A DNA stretch of 64,000 bases from assembly GCA_030345135.1 (NCBI GenBank), contig CP128386.1, positions 4,959,133-5,023,132 on the forward strand. The letters are read 5' to 3'. The DNA is from Chitinophagaceae bacterium DXS (GTDB lineage: Bacteria > Bacteroidota > Bacteroidia > Chitinophagales > Chitinophagaceae). The notes under the pieces were generated by a model that was not told where the DNA came from, did not search any database, and was given only the letters and a program-made list of their open reading frames with translations. Numbering within the stretch: position 1 is the first letter of the stretch; the number at the start of each line of letters is the position of its first letter. Positions 41,654 through 51,627 of the stretch are shown piece after piece. A program made the translations under genes and the position numbers.

Positions 41654-42748
41654 TTATTTCACAGCCAACGGCCGCACGTCGTTCACTAATGTGAGTAACA
41701 TTTTGCCAGGTTCTTCCAACGGCACCAGGTGCGCAGAGTTTTCAAACCAGATTCCCTTCTTGGAAGGTGCCTTTACTTTTTCCAGCCATGCGGCTGTTGG
41801 TTCGGAAGGTGTGGTATAATCATGTCTTCCCATAAACATAAATACAGGAATAGGGAACTCGTGTACGCTTTTGAAATCCACAGAAAGAAATTCAGGCAAT
41901 AGCTTCGATAAAGAGAACAGGCTTCCCTGGTCTATGGCTTTCGCATCGGTTTTGCTGTATTCCGGCGACAACAGCGGTGCGTTAAAATAATACATCGATT
42001 CGTTTCTGTATGCACTTAGACCGCCATAATATTGCGGCCACTTTCGTGCAATAATAATCCGTTCGCGCGTTACCGGCTGGTTGCCCGGATATGGCGCAAT
42101 GGATTTCAATTCGGCCAGGGCCTCATCATTCTTAAGTCTTGTTGCTTCTTTTACACCAAACTCGTAGCTGATCCGCTCGTTGTCCATGGTGTTGATGATC
42201 TGTCCTATACCTACATAAACATAAAAAAGATCCGGCCTCTTAATGGCAGCTTTCATCGCTACAATTGTACCCCAGCTATGGCCGATAAGAATGACTTTTC
42301 GCTTGTGGTATCGCTGTTTAAGAAATTCAGTTAATTCTATTGCGTCGTTTACATATTGATCTATGTTTATAGTCTTGCCCAGGTCTGCAGTATCATTTGT
42401 GGCGTATGTTTTACCTGATGCGCGTTGGTCATAGTTAACTACCGTAAAATACTCTTCAACCGGCCGCTGGAACATCCACATAACCGGTGACATTGGTGAA
42501 GCTGGTCCGCCATGTACAAACAGGATCACAGGATTGTCTTTATCCTGTCCGCGAACAAATACCCATTGCTTTACGCCTCCTAACGAGGTTTCGTAGTTTT
42601 CTTGTATGCCTTTGGGATTAACTATCTTGCCGAGATCTGCAATGATCTTTTTTGCATCTGCATAATGGTCGGAATCATCTGTGTTTTGACCGAAAGAGGA
42701 TGTTATTGAAATGAAAGTTAGCGTTAAACAAGCCAATATGTATTTCAT
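41654..42748 (-). CDS. Exported alpha/beta hydrolase (proline-iminopeptidase-like)
   Basis: The 364-residue protein has a Sec signal (1-20). The alpha/beta hydrolase core shows HGGP at 79-82, DQRASGKT at 107-114 and nucleophile Ser158 in GHSWG; late Asp and His are in MGRHDYTTP and SAHLVPLEEP. HGGP with DQRG-like words is typical of prolyl aminopeptidase-type (S33) enzymes, so periplasmic removal of N-terminal residues from peptides is the best guess. Other esterase or haloalkane-type roles cannot be excluded. It is convergent with 40961-41647 and divergent from the DUF1080 gene. Confidence 0.85.
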   Translation of the reverse strand: MKYILACLTLTFISITSSFGQNTDDSDHYADAKKIIADLGKIVNPKGIQENYETSLGGVKQWVFVRGQDKDNPVILFVHGGPASPMSPVMWMFQRPVEEYFTVVNYDQRASGKTYATNDTADLGKTINIDQYVNDAIELTEFLKQRYHKRKVILIGHSWGTIVAMKAAIKRPDLFYVYVGIGQIINTMDNERISYEFGVKEATRLKNDEALAELKSIAPYPGNQPVTRERIIIARKWPQYYGGLSAYRNESMYYFNAPLLSPEYSKTDAKAIDQGSLFSLSKLLPEFLSVDFKSVHEFPIPVFMFMGRHDYTTPSEPTAAWLEKVKAPSKKGIWFENSAHLVPLEEPGKMLLTLVNDVRPLAVK

Positions 42749-42865
42749 TCAATAAACTTATTGATTTTACGGAAAAGAATAAAATGTTGCGGCTATAGCG
42801 TTTCGCAACTTTGCGGCAATTCTTCAAACACTTATCTTTATTTCTTTCTTCAACAAAATATAGAC

Positions 42866-43837
42866 ATGAATAGAAAACGAATTATTGCATGTTTGATATG
42901 CAGCGCTGGTCTTGGTCTCGCAACCAACAGTGTTTCTGCGCAGGTATCAGCCATCAAAACCGAAACAGTTAAAGGCGGGGCGCTCATAGGGCGATGGGAT
43001 ATCACCGTTAATGAGAATGGTAAGGATCATCCGTCATGGCTGGAAGTTGAACTTTCCGGTTTCCGCACGTTGGTAGGCAGATTTGTAAGCACCGGTGGAA
43101 GTGCAAGGCCCATTTCAAAAGTGAACTATGATAACGGTAAATTCAGCTTTGCCATTCCTCCACAATGGGAGCAGGAAGATCGCGATCTTACACTTGAAGG
43201 AAACGTTACAGAGTCTGGTATTAGCGGAACAATTCATACAAGCGAAGGGCAGATCGTCAATTTTACCGGAGTAAAAGCGCCCGATTTGAAAAGGGCATCA
43301 GCACCAGCATGGGGCAGTCCTATCAAGCTGTTCAATGGAAAAGATCTGACAGGATGGAAAGCTGTCGGTAAAGAAAATCAATGGATAGTAAAAGATGGCA
43401 TACTCACAAGCCCTCACTCAGGCGCTAACCTGATTTCTGAACAAACTTTTAACGACTTCAAATTGCATGTAGAATTCCGTTATCAGAAAGGAAGCAATAG
43501 CGGCGTTTATTTGAGAGGCCGGTATGAAACACAGATCATTGATAACCCGAAAACCGATCATCCAAACAGTCATTTATTTGGTGGTGTGTACGGTTTTCTT
43601 GTGCCAAGCGAAATGGCTGTGGGCAATCCCGGTGAATGGCAGAGCTTTGATATAACATTGGTTGGCCGCATGGTTACAATCGTTGCAAATGGTAAAACCA
43701 TTATTTGCAACCAGGAGATTCCTGGTATTACCGGCGGCGCATTGGATAGCAGGGAAGGTGATGCAGGCCCCATTTATTTCCAGGGAGATCATGGTCCGAT
43801 CGAGTTCAGGAACATAACTATTACACCAGCTAAGTAA
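42866..43837 (+). CDS. DUF1080 (3-keto-disaccharide hydrolase-like) exported protein
   Basis: From the ATG at 42866 the protein has 323 residues with a Sec signal (MNRKRIIACLICSAGLGLAT to SVSA). Residues about 30-140 are a beta domain of unknown role; residues about 145-323 are the DUF1080/PF06439 domain, opening with LFNGKDLTGWKAVG and containing FKLHVEFRYQKGSNSGVYLR and GPIEFRNI near the end. Characterised members of this domain hydrolyse 3-keto-glucosides or related modified sugars. An upstream in-frame ATG at 42761 precedes no signal and is rejected. It stands alone and fits the general sugar-processing content of the window. Confidence 0.87.
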   Translation: MNRKRIIACLICSAGLGLATNSVSAQVSAIKTETVKGGALIGRWDITVNENGKDHPSWLEVELSGFRTLVGRFVSTGGSARPISKVNYDNGKFSFAIPPQWEQEDRDLTLEGNVTESGISGTIHTSEGQIVNFTGVKAPDLKRASAPAWGSPIKLFNGKDLTGWKAVGKENQWIVKDGILTSPHSGANLISEQTFNDFKLHVEFRYQKGSNSGVYLRGRYETQIIDNPKTDHPNSHLFGGVYGFLVPSEMAVGNPGEWQSFDITLVGRMVTIVANGKTIICNQEIPGITGGALDSREGDAGPIYFQGDHGPIEFRNITITPAK

Positions 43838-43856
43838 AATTTTTTTATTTTTTTTG

Positions 43857-44357
43857 AACCATATAAGGCATATAAGAATATTTAAGGTTCTTGCTTTATG
43901 TGGTTCATTTTTTTGCAGGGAAACCTTCTCTTCTGTTTTAAAGAAGCTACCCCAATTTTGCATTTCTATTTCCTTGTATGACTTCTATACAACTAGTGAA
44001 TAGTCAATGGTCAATGGTGAAGGTCCAATCTGGCTAAGTAAATGTAAAGTCATTTTAGTGCAATTATTATCGCAGGCAAAATTCTTATGTGCTCTTATAT
44101 GCCTTCTATACAACTAGTGAATAGTGAATGGTCAATGGTGAAGGTCCGGGCTGGCTAAGTAAATGTAAAGTCATTTAAGTGCAATTATTATCGCAGGCAA
44201 AATTCTTATGTGCTCTTATATGCCCTCTATACAACTAGTGAATAGTCAATAGTCAACGGTGAAGGTCCGGGTGGGTTAAGTAAATATATTCTCGTATAAG
44301 TGTTATTATTATCCTGAGCAAAAGTTCTTATATTTTCTTATATGCCTTATATGGTTT
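43857..44357. repeat. Three 121-bp tandem repeats bounded by inverted repeats
   Basis: The unit begins CTATACAACTAGTGAATAG and occurs at 43985, 44106 and 44227, spacing 121 each; the third copy is decayed. The whole is bounded by AACCATATAAGGCATATAAG (43857-43876) and its inverted form ending TTATATGCCTTATATGGTTT (44338-44357). Each unit also ends in a related word (CTTATATGCC). The arrangement looks like a non-coding element with terminal inverted repeats, possibly non-autonomous. No protein is supported. Confidence 0.75.
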
Positions 44358-44626
44358 AAAAAACTTCGCTTCGGTCAGCTTTAGGCTTTGCGCTTTAAGC
44401 TTTAAGCTTTCGGTTGTTCACATCTTTTCAAATTTTCTCATTCTGTAAGCATTCATCGCTGTTTTGCCGAGATGGTTTCCTGAAAGGCTCTTTCTTCATA
44501 AAGCGTCATGTTTAAAATTACAGATTAAATTGCGGTACCTGGCGATCATCGCGTTATATTATAACAAATACTATTTAATCTTTTACATATATTGCAATCT
44601 ACTGCTTAAATCAACCAGGCCTGACG

Positions 44627-47356
44627 ATGAAACATCTTGCATTGCTTTTATTTCTTTCTCTGGTAACTGTTTTTTGCTTCGGTCAGTTGGACGAACTGAA
44701 TCAAAGAATATTAAATTGGAACAGTATAAATACAGATCGCCCCAGGGAAAAACTATTCATACATTACGACAAACCATTTTACAGGATCAATGATACAATC
44801 TGGCTAAAAGGATACCTGTTAACTGCCAATGAAAATTTGGGGAGTGATAGCAGCCGAATAGCTTATATAGAAATAATCAATGCGCAGGATGAAGTTATTA
44901 AACGCGTAAGCACGCCTTGTTACGGTGGTAATTTTTATAGCAACATAACATTGAGCCAGGATGATTTCAAGCAAGGCAATTATTTGTTGCGCGCCTATAC
45001 AAAATGGATGCGCAACTTCGGTGACGCTCTTTTTTTTGAAAGCCGGTTTAAAATAATAGATCCCTCGTCAGGAGAGTGGGCCATTGCGTTTAAGGAGTTT
45101 CAGTTTCAAAATAACCGGCTATCACTTTCCGCCAATTTGAAAAATAGGGAGAATCAAACGCTGTCCAATAAAAGAGTCAATATCCGGCTGAGATCAAATA
45201 AGAAGGATCTGTTTCAAACACGAATGACCACCGATTATTCCGGTAATCTTTTTATAGACACTTTGCTGACCAATGTTCCTGAAAAAAAGGATTTGGTTTT
45301 CCAGATCTTTGACAAGGGTAATCTGTTGGTGCAGGCACCTGTTAAGTCAAATGACAAACAATATGTTGATCTGCAGTTTTTGCCCGAAGGAGGAACTTTT
45401 ATTGCAGGCAAAGAACAGAAGCTCGGGTTCAAAGCTTTAAATGTTTATGGCAAGGGAACTGAGGTAAAGGGCGTGATTAAGAATTCAAAAGGGCAGGAGG
45501 TAACCAGTTTTGCCTCAGCGTTTAAAGGCATGGGAGTAGTGTCATTCACGCCTGAGCTCAATCAGCTGTACACTGCATTTCTTGAAAATGGCTCTATGTT
45601 TTCTTTACCATCTCCACAACCATCGGGAACATTATTGCGTGTAACTGATGACGGAGATAGTCTTGCAATAAAAGTTGATGCGAGTCCGGATCTCGCAGGT
45701 AAAAGATTTTTTATTGTTGCTTCTATGCGAGGGTTGATACATGCAAGAGGAAGCTTAAGGCCGCCTTATGAACTTAAAATTGCAAAAAAGGTATTTTCCT
45801 CCGGGGTGGTACATATTACATTGTATGATGAAACAGCGAAGCCTGTTAACGAACGTTCTGTATTTGTCTGGCACAATGATGCATTAAAACTGAATCTATC
45901 ATCACACAAGCCTGCATATGGAATAAAGGATAGTGTTCAGCTAGCATTAAAAGTGACCGATGTGAATAACGGATATATACCCGGACATTTTTCCATGGCA
46001 GTAATAGATACGAGCCAGGTGAGTGTGGCTGAGAATATGGAGAACTTATTGAGCTATATGTTGCTGAGCTCAGATTTGAAAGGAACAATAGAGGAACCTT
46101 ATTATTATATCAAAAATTCAAGGTCAGCAGCCACTGATGCATTAATGTTAACCCAGGGCTGGGTGAGTTATAACTGGGATAACAGTAGCTGGGCCTATCA
46201 ACATGAAACTGCGTTTGCTGTTACGGGTAAAGTTTCAAACATATTCAATAAACCGTTTAAGAATTCAAGCGTTACGTTGTTTGGAAAAGAGGGATGGCGC
46301 GATGCGTTTTTTCTTGATACTGTCACCAACGATGAAGGTGTGTTTACATTTGCAAATTTTCCTGAATTTACAAAAGACAGTGTCAGCCTGGTGATTCGTG
46401 CACTCAATAAAAAAGGTAAAGCCTTCAATGTTGGTATTGACCTTGAACCGCCTACTTACCCTTTATACAGCTCCGAAAAAATAGCTTTTTCAGGAGATAA
46501 TATTTTGTTTGACACAATTGCGAAACAGTATATCAACACCCGTACAAAGATGGTGGAGCAAATGAAGGCTGAAGGGAATTTTTTGCAGGAAGTGGTTGTT
46601 ACCGCAAAGGCAAGAATTCCCGGGTCCAAAAATCTGAATGAAAACGGAGGTTCTGATGAAACAATCACAGAAAAGATGTTGGATAAAACGCCAAAAGAAA
46701 CGTTGTTGGATGTGCTTAAGGCAAAGGTGACAGGTTTCCGGCTAGGGACGCCGCCAAAATCTTTCCAGTGGTGTTATCTCATCAATTCAAATGTTGTCCG
46801 CTTTATTATTGATGGTGTTGATCTGCATTTCTTTTATCAGCCAACGGCGGCAACGTTTAATGATTACCTTCTTTTCCTGGATTCCTATCTTAAGTATTTT
46901 TCTGCGGAAGATATTAAAGGAATTGAAATAATGAACCGGCCCCAATATAATTCAGCTTATAAGGCAAGTTATCTTACACCGGCGGAAAGAATGAACTCAA
47001 GCCCGGTAACGGTTGACTTTTCTTTTGTTGAGATCACGACTAAAACGGGACAAGGACCCTTTCTCAAAAAAACACCGGGCATGTATTTGTATAAGCCGCT
47101 GGCGCCGGTTTTCGGTAAGCAGTTTTACAGCCCGCGTTATTCATTACCTGAAGAAAAAACGATCTTCCCTGATCTGCGTTCAACGGTATACTGGAATCCT
47201 GAAATTATAACCAACGAAAAAGGTGAAGCCAATGTTTCTTTCTATACATCAGAGAGCAAAGGCGGTTATGTTATTGTTTTACAAGGGGTGGGTTTTAATG
47301 GTGGCATGGGTGTGCTAAGCATGCCTTTGAATGTTATGGGTGAAATTAAAAAATAG
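44627..47356 (+). CDS. Large exported MG2/TonB-plug-like surface protein
   Basis: The 909-residue protein has a Sec signal (MKHLALLLFLSLVTVFCFGQ). Near residue 40 it shows EKLFIHYDKPFYRINDTIWL, the Bacteroidota version of the MG2 macroglobulin motif, followed by several beta-sandwich domains. Around residues 640-780 there is a TonB-receptor-plug-like section (LDVLKAKVTGFRLG, IIDGVDLHFFYQ, EDIKGIEIMN). The C-terminus is a short beta region without a full 22-strand barrel. Proteins of this family are thought to sit in the periplasm or outer membrane and are often described only as carboxypeptidase-regulatory-like; no activity is known. It is monocistronic. Confidence 0.75.
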   Translation: MKHLALLLFLSLVTVFCFGQLDELNQRILNWNSINTDRPREKLFIHYDKPFYRINDTIWLKGYLLTANENLGSDSSRIAYIEIINAQDEVIKRVSTPCYGGNFYSNITLSQDDFKQGNYLLRAYTKWMRNFGDALFFESRFKIIDPSSGEWAIAFKEFQFQNNRLSLSANLKNRENQTLSNKRVNIRLRSNKKDLFQTRMTTDYSGNLFIDTLLTNVPEKKDLVFQIFDKGNLLVQAPVKSNDKQYVDLQFLPEGGTFIAGKEQKLGFKALNVYGKGTEVKGVIKNSKGQEVTSFASAFKGMGVVSFTPELNQLYTAFLENGSMFSLPSPQPSGTLLRVTDDGDSLAIKVDASPDLAGKRFFIVASMRGLIHARGSLRPPYELKIAKKVFSSGVVHITLYDETAKPVNERSVFVWHNDALKLNLSSHKPAYGIKDSVQLALKVTDVNNGYIPGHFSMAVIDTSQVSVAENMENLLSYMLLSSDLKGTIEEPYYYIKNSRSAATDALMLTQGWVSYNWDNSSWAYQHETAFAVTGKVSNIFNKPFKNSSVTLFGKEGWRDAFFLDTVTNDEGVFTFANFPEFTKDSVSLVIRALNKKGKAFNVGIDLEPPTYPLYSSEKIAFSGDNILFDTIAKQYINTRTKMVEQMKAEGNFLQEVVVTAKARIPGSKNLNENGGSDETITEKMLDKTPKETLLDVLKAKVTGFRLGTPPKSFQWCYLINSNVVRFIIDGVDLHFFYQPTAATFNDYLLFLDSYLKYFSAEDIKGIEIMNRPQYNSAYKASYLTPAERMNSSPVTVDFSFVEITTKTGQGPFLKKTPGMYLYKPLAPVFGKQFYSPRYSLPEEKTIFPDLRSTVYWNPEIITNEKGEANVSFYTSESKGGYVIVLQGVGFNGGMGVLSMPLNVMGEIKK

Positions 47357-47841
47357 AGAACTGATAATTGAATATCGTCTTGTCAAGTGAGCTTCGTCAG
47401 CTTTGGGAGATGTCTGCTGTGGTCGGCATCACGATCCTGGTATATCAGGAAAAGTAATCATGACAGCACTGGTAACAAGATGGCAATGATGTGTAAGTCA
47501 GGAACCGCATCTTCACCTCGAGTCAATCATGCGGCATGCACAATCCAAAATGAGATGACAGATACTTATCGCAAAAGCACTGTGTCTTCTTCGGCTGTTT
47601 CTCCGTGTAACAAAAAAGTTACACAGAGCAAACACGGAGGTTCACAGAGCGTATGCTTGCATGCAAATCCGTCATTATCACGACAGGAGAGGTCTCACAA
47701 ATATCGATCTGATCATGAAATTTTTGAGCGCTTGAAATTGACAATTCTTAGAACACGCAATCGATTGATGGATGATTTATCACTGACTTGTTCTAATTTT
47801 CAAAAATGCTGCATCTTTCTAACGGATCTATTTTAAAAACG
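47357..47841. other. Intergenic region with a CTCTGTG repeat
   Basis: An open frame spans part of it (47387-47836), but its translation includes the dispersed repeat and has no domain, so I do not call a gene. Apart from the repeat at 47577-47650 I see nothing. Confidence 0.5.
47577..47650. repeat. Dispersed CTCTGTG/CACGGAG repeat, copy E
   Basis: GCACTGTGTCTTCTTCGGCT and TTTCTCCGTGTAAC are followed, after AAAAAA, by GTTACACAGAGCAAACACGG and AGGTTCACAGAGC, making a near-perfect inverted pair around the A run. It is the cleanest copy in the window. Confidence 0.7.
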
Positions 47842-48672
47842 ATGTTGAAAATGGCCAGACTAGTTGTTGTTCCCTTAATAGCGTTATGTTTAATGTGCCA
47901 GGTATTAAATGCACAGAAAAAAGACAACCGCATTTTTATTCAAACCAATTACAATGAAGCAAAAGATTGGCAACTTGTTTGGCAGGATAATTTTGACGGA
48001 ATATCAATAGACACAACTAAATGGACAAAAGTTCCCCGCGGTACTGCTGACTGGGACCGGCATATGAGTTATGACGATAAATGCTATGCGCTTAAAGATG
48101 GCATGCTGTATTTACGAGGTATAAACAATCCGGACAAAAATAATGACACGAGCCGTTACCTGACGGGAGGCATTTACTCCAAAGGCAAATTTGCTTTTCA
48201 ATATGGAAAAATTGAGATCCGCGCCAAACTGGAATGTGGCAAGGGTGCGTGGCCTGCGATGTGGATGCTTGCTGAACAGGAAAAGTATGGAAAGTATCCC
48301 CGGAATGGCGAAATAGATATAATGGAACACCTGAATTTTGACAGCATTATTTACCAGACAACACACTCTTATTACACACTCGAGCTTAAACAGCCAAATA
48401 ATCCGCCACATTTTGGTACGGCAAAGTTGGATGTGTCTGGATTTAATACATTTGGCATTAACTGGTATCCTGACAAAATCGTGTTTACATTAAATGGACA
48501 GGAAACTTTTACCTATCCGCGTGTGAAGGACGTTGATCCTTCTCAATGGCCATACGACCAACCGTTTTATGTGTTACTGGATATGCAGCTCGGCGGCAAC
48601 TGGGTTGGATCAATTAACCCCGGTCACTTGCCCGTGCAAATGATTATTGACTGGGTGAAAGTGTATCAATAA
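47842..48672 (+). CDS. GH16-family glucanase, secreted
   Basis: From the ATG at 47842 the protein has 276 residues with a Sec signal (about 1-24). The jelly-roll GH16 domain carries the catalytic motif ExDxxE as EIDIMEH, with nucleophile Glu157, Asp159 and acid Glu162. Flanking phrases YGKIEIRAKLECGKGAWPAM and VLLDMQLGGNW are standard for GH16 laminarinases and endo-beta-1,3(4)-glucanases. The beta-bulge Met in EIDIME fits the laminarinase-type branch. Earlier in-frame Met at 47806 gives no signal and is rejected. It works outside the cytosol on beta-glucan or galactan-like polymers. Confidence 0.92.
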   Translation: MLKMARLVVVPLIALCLMCQVLNAQKKDNRIFIQTNYNEAKDWQLVWQDNFDGISIDTTKWTKVPRGTADWDRHMSYDDKCYALKDGMLYLRGINNPDKNNDTSRYLTGGIYSKGKFAFQYGKIEIRAKLECGKGAWPAMWMLAEQEKYGKYPRNGEIDIMEHLNFDSIIYQTTHSYYTLELKQPNNPPHFGTAKLDVSGFNTFGINWYPDKIVFTLNGQETFTYPRVKDVDPSQWPYDQPFYVLLDMQLGGNWVGSINPGHLPVQMIIDWVKVYQ

Positions 48673-48685
48673 TTGACAATTTAAA

Positions 48686-48906
48686 ATGTGCGAATGTGCA
48701 AATGTGTGAATATGCGAATGTGAAAATATGCGAATGTGGAAAGTATGCGTGCGCGCATTCATTTAAAATTATATTTGGGCGTTGTAGATTATAAGCATTC
48801 CTGCAATTCAATTTCATTTTCAATTGTCGATTTTTTCCTATCCATTACAACAGCTATTTACACCTCTGCACGTTTGCACATTCGCTCATTCGCTCATTCG
48901 CACATT
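48686..48906. repeat. Short-word repeat islands in inverted arrangement
   Basis: Words GTGCGAATGT, GTGTGAATAT and ATGCGAATGT repeat at 48686-48740. The inverse words GCACATTCGCTCATTCGC repeat at 48866-48906. The two islands can fold into a long imperfect hairpin between the convergent GH16 and MscS genes. Confidence 0.55.
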
Positions 48907-48940
48907 TTCAATTGTTGACTTTCAATTCTCCATTACTACT

Positions 48941-51403
48941 TCACTCGGTGTTTCCCGGCGAACGAAAATGCACATCCCGTTGCGGAAACGGTATTACAAT
49001 TCCTTCTTTTTTGAAGGCAAGATCAATCCGTGAAATAATATCGCTTGTTAAGGCGAAAGAGTCTTTTATATGTTTTACCCAAAATCTTAATTCAAAGTCA
49101 ACCGCGCTTTCATTAAATCCTCTTGCCAACACAATTGGTTCCGGATATTTAAGTATGCGGTCATCATTATCCATCGTTGTTGCAAGTATTGCATGCACCT
49201 TTTCCAGGTCAGAACCATAAGAAACACCAACCGGAATGATCAGCCTTTTTTTGTTTTTAGACATCGTCCAGTTAATAACATGATGGCTGAGAATATCACC
49301 ATTAGGGATAACAACAGAAGAGCCATCAAACAGCGTAATAATGCTGCTTCTAAAACCGATTGATTTCATTATTCCTATTTGACCATTCAGTTCAACAATG
49401 TCACCTACGTTAACCGGTTTTTCAAAAGCGATGATTAATCCACTTACAAGATTATTGACCAGTCCCTGCAAGCCCAGGCCAATACCAACACCTAATGCGC
49501 CAATTACGATGGTGATCTTATCAATAGGTAAACCAGTAGCAGCAATGGCGAGAAATAATCCAAGAGAGATGATCAATATCCTTATAAGCAGTAGCCAACT
49601 GCCAAGAGATGCACCTTTTTTTTGTTGATCCGTCGTTTCTGTATCAGAAGCAAAGAAAGATACAATACGTGACAAAACCATTGCACAAAACATGATCAAC
49701 AGAAATATGAAAAGCCCGTATATGCTAAACGTATAATCGCCAAGGGTTCGGTCAGCATTAAGAAAATCATTGAAGGGTGCCACAATCTGTTTATATGCGT
49801 AAAAGTTTTTTGCAATGAGTATGAACCAGCCAACAACAAGCAACACATAAAAAAAAGCAGGTACTTTTTTGCCGACTTTATCAAAGTTGAGGTACAGCAT
49901 TTTTTTATCGGGAGTTGTATAAACCTTAGAGGAAAGATAAAGCGTCTCATTTATTAACCGGACTACCCACAGGAACATAATAGCGATCACAACTCCGATA
50001 TAGCCCATGATCAGCAAGGTTTTTGAAAAATTGTACCTGCCGTAAATATTAAACAGGGCAGATGCAATCTCCAAAAGAATCACAAAAACAATAAAATAGA
50101 CGATTCTTTTTTCTTTTAACTCATGAAATTTTCCCTTGAGTAATATATTGATGCAATACACAATACCTGTTAATGATAATCCCAGCATAATCCATCGTTC
50201 TGCTCTGGAAGCCTGTAACAAAAAATTGTCTGCACTGGCGAGGATGAATAAGACGATCAGCACAATCCAGAATTTCATCCAGTAACCGGATATGTAATTT
50301 TTGAAAATGAAAATGAGACAAACAAGGCTGATCATCCATAAACAAAAACTAAAAATAAAGGGAGGGTCAAGAAAAAAGAACTGGAACAGGCTTATGACGA
50401 TTATACATGCTGATAAAAATGGGAATTTGATAACAAGGTGCCCGTTGTGCAGCCCCTCTTCGTTGTCGCCGGTTATTATCTTTTGCTTAAGTGTCCGCAG
50501 AAATATAGTCACGATCCCAATTAAAAGCAGCAGAACTACTATTCTTCCAATGCTGTCGCCAGTATAAAATTGTAATGTAAGTTTTTCTTTCGCAAAGGAA
50601 TGATATACAATTTCACTAATAGGCCTGCTGTATAAAACCGGTGACCAAATGTTGCCAAATTCACGTTTAAAGGTTAATAATGACAGGTCTTTTCTGTAAA
50701 CGCCAACATCTTCAATAAGTCCTTTTAGTTCCAGCACTTCTACATCTACTTTTAGCTGAAGGTCCTGTATTGCAGTTAATGATTTATCTATCGCGCTATC
50801 AATAGGGCTCATTTCTTTGGCAAGAACTGATATGTGTTTGACATATTGCACAAAGTGAATAGAATCTCCCGGTACTTCATATAAGCTGCTGTCTGTTGAA
50901 AGTGAGTCAATTTTATTTCTGAAAGCTGTTAACTGATTGGCATAATTATCTACACTTATTTTGTGTTTGGACATTAAGTTGAGGAGCTTTGATAAAATGG
51001 TTTCTGTAACGGTAAGATTTCGTTGGGTTTGGGAAGTTCCGACATTGCTGAATACACCATCTTTGGTTATTTCGAGTGACTGTTGAACATGGTCAATGTC
51101 TTTTTTTATAAGCGGCGTATCCAACCTTTCTTTTATAAAGTTTTTGGCCTGCTGATTCACTTTCTTCATCTCTTCCAGCACTCTGTTCTGTTGGATAACC
51201 AGCTTCCCGGACTGGTATTTTTCGGCGTATTTTTTATTGGTTGCCTTTATACCTTCCCTCACAAGGTTAATTCTGTGCTGGAACTTATTGGCTCTTAAAG
51301 TGTCCGTTGGCTGTGTTTGAATAATAGAATCCGTCTGCTGGCAAATAGCATTTAAGGTGAAGCCCAGGCATACAAACAATAGCAGTGTTCTTACAGGGAG
51401 CAT
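48941..51403 (-). CDS. MscS-family mechanosensitive ion channel, large
   Basis: The 820-residue protein has a signal peptide (about 1-20), a long helical periplasmic region with coiled-coil character (about 35-270), several TM helices (about 285-630) and a C-terminal MscS domain. The pore helix region is IVIGALGVGIGLGLQGLVNN, followed by the beta domain GDIVELNGQIGIMKSIGFRS and PNGDILSHHVINW. Its size and plan match the large MscS members such as MscK or MscM-like channels that release osmolytes on hypo-osmotic shock. It is convergent with the GH16 gene and monocistronic. Confidence 0.92.
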   Translation of the reverse strand: MLPVRTLLLFVCLGFTLNAICQQTDSIIQTQPTDTLRANKFQHRINLVREGIKATNKKYAEKYQSGKLVIQQNRVLEEMKKVNQQAKNFIKERLDTPLIKKDIDHVQQSLEITKDGVFSNVGTSQTQRNLTVTETILSKLLNLMSKHKISVDNYANQLTAFRNKIDSLSTDSSLYEVPGDSIHFVQYVKHISVLAKEMSPIDSAIDKSLTAIQDLQLKVDVEVLELKGLIEDVGVYRKDLSLLTFKREFGNIWSPVLYSRPISEIVYHSFAKEKLTLQFYTGDSIGRIVVLLLLIGIVTIFLRTLKQKIITGDNEEGLHNGHLVIKFPFLSACIIVISLFQFFFLDPPFIFSFCLWMISLVCLIFIFKNYISGYWMKFWIVLIVLFILASADNFLLQASRAERWIMLGLSLTGIVYCINILLKGKFHELKEKRIVYFIVFVILLEIASALFNIYGRYNFSKTLLIMGYIGVVIAIMFLWVVRLINETLYLSSKVYTTPDKKMLYLNFDKVGKKVPAFFYVLLVVGWFILIAKNFYAYKQIVAPFNDFLNADRTLGDYTFSIYGLFIFLLIMFCAMVLSRIVSFFASDTETTDQQKKGASLGSWLLLIRILIISLGLFLAIAATGLPIDKITIVIGALGVGIGLGLQGLVNNLVSGLIIAFEKPVNVGDIVELNGQIGIMKSIGFRSSIITLFDGSSVVIPNGDILSHHVINWTMSKNKKRLIIPVGVSYGSDLEKVHAILATTMDNDDRILKYPEPIVLARGFNESAVDFELRFWVKHIKDSFALTSDIISRIDLAFKKEGIVIPFPQRDVHFRSPGNTE

Positions 51404-51627
51404 ACAATAAAATGGTTATAGCTTTTTAAACAGCGTGGTGAGCGCTATCTGTAAAACTGGTTCTTTTGTACAGGTCTTGGTTGACCTGGTTCTGCTAATA
51501 TATATAATTAGTTTACAAGGGATAAATAATAAATACCATGCATATGATGAGGATATAGCGTAAAAAAACACGATCGGGAAATCGCGTTTTTAGGGACAAT
51601 CCGAGCTTATTATTTTAAATCCCTGGG

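Noticed and set aside
43985-44350. CRISPR array
   Set aside because: The repeat unit is 121 bp with no spacer alternation, only three copies, and no cas genes nearby.
47387-47836. Open frame before the GH16 gene
   Set aside because: It crosses the dispersed CTCTGTG repeat and shows no domain.
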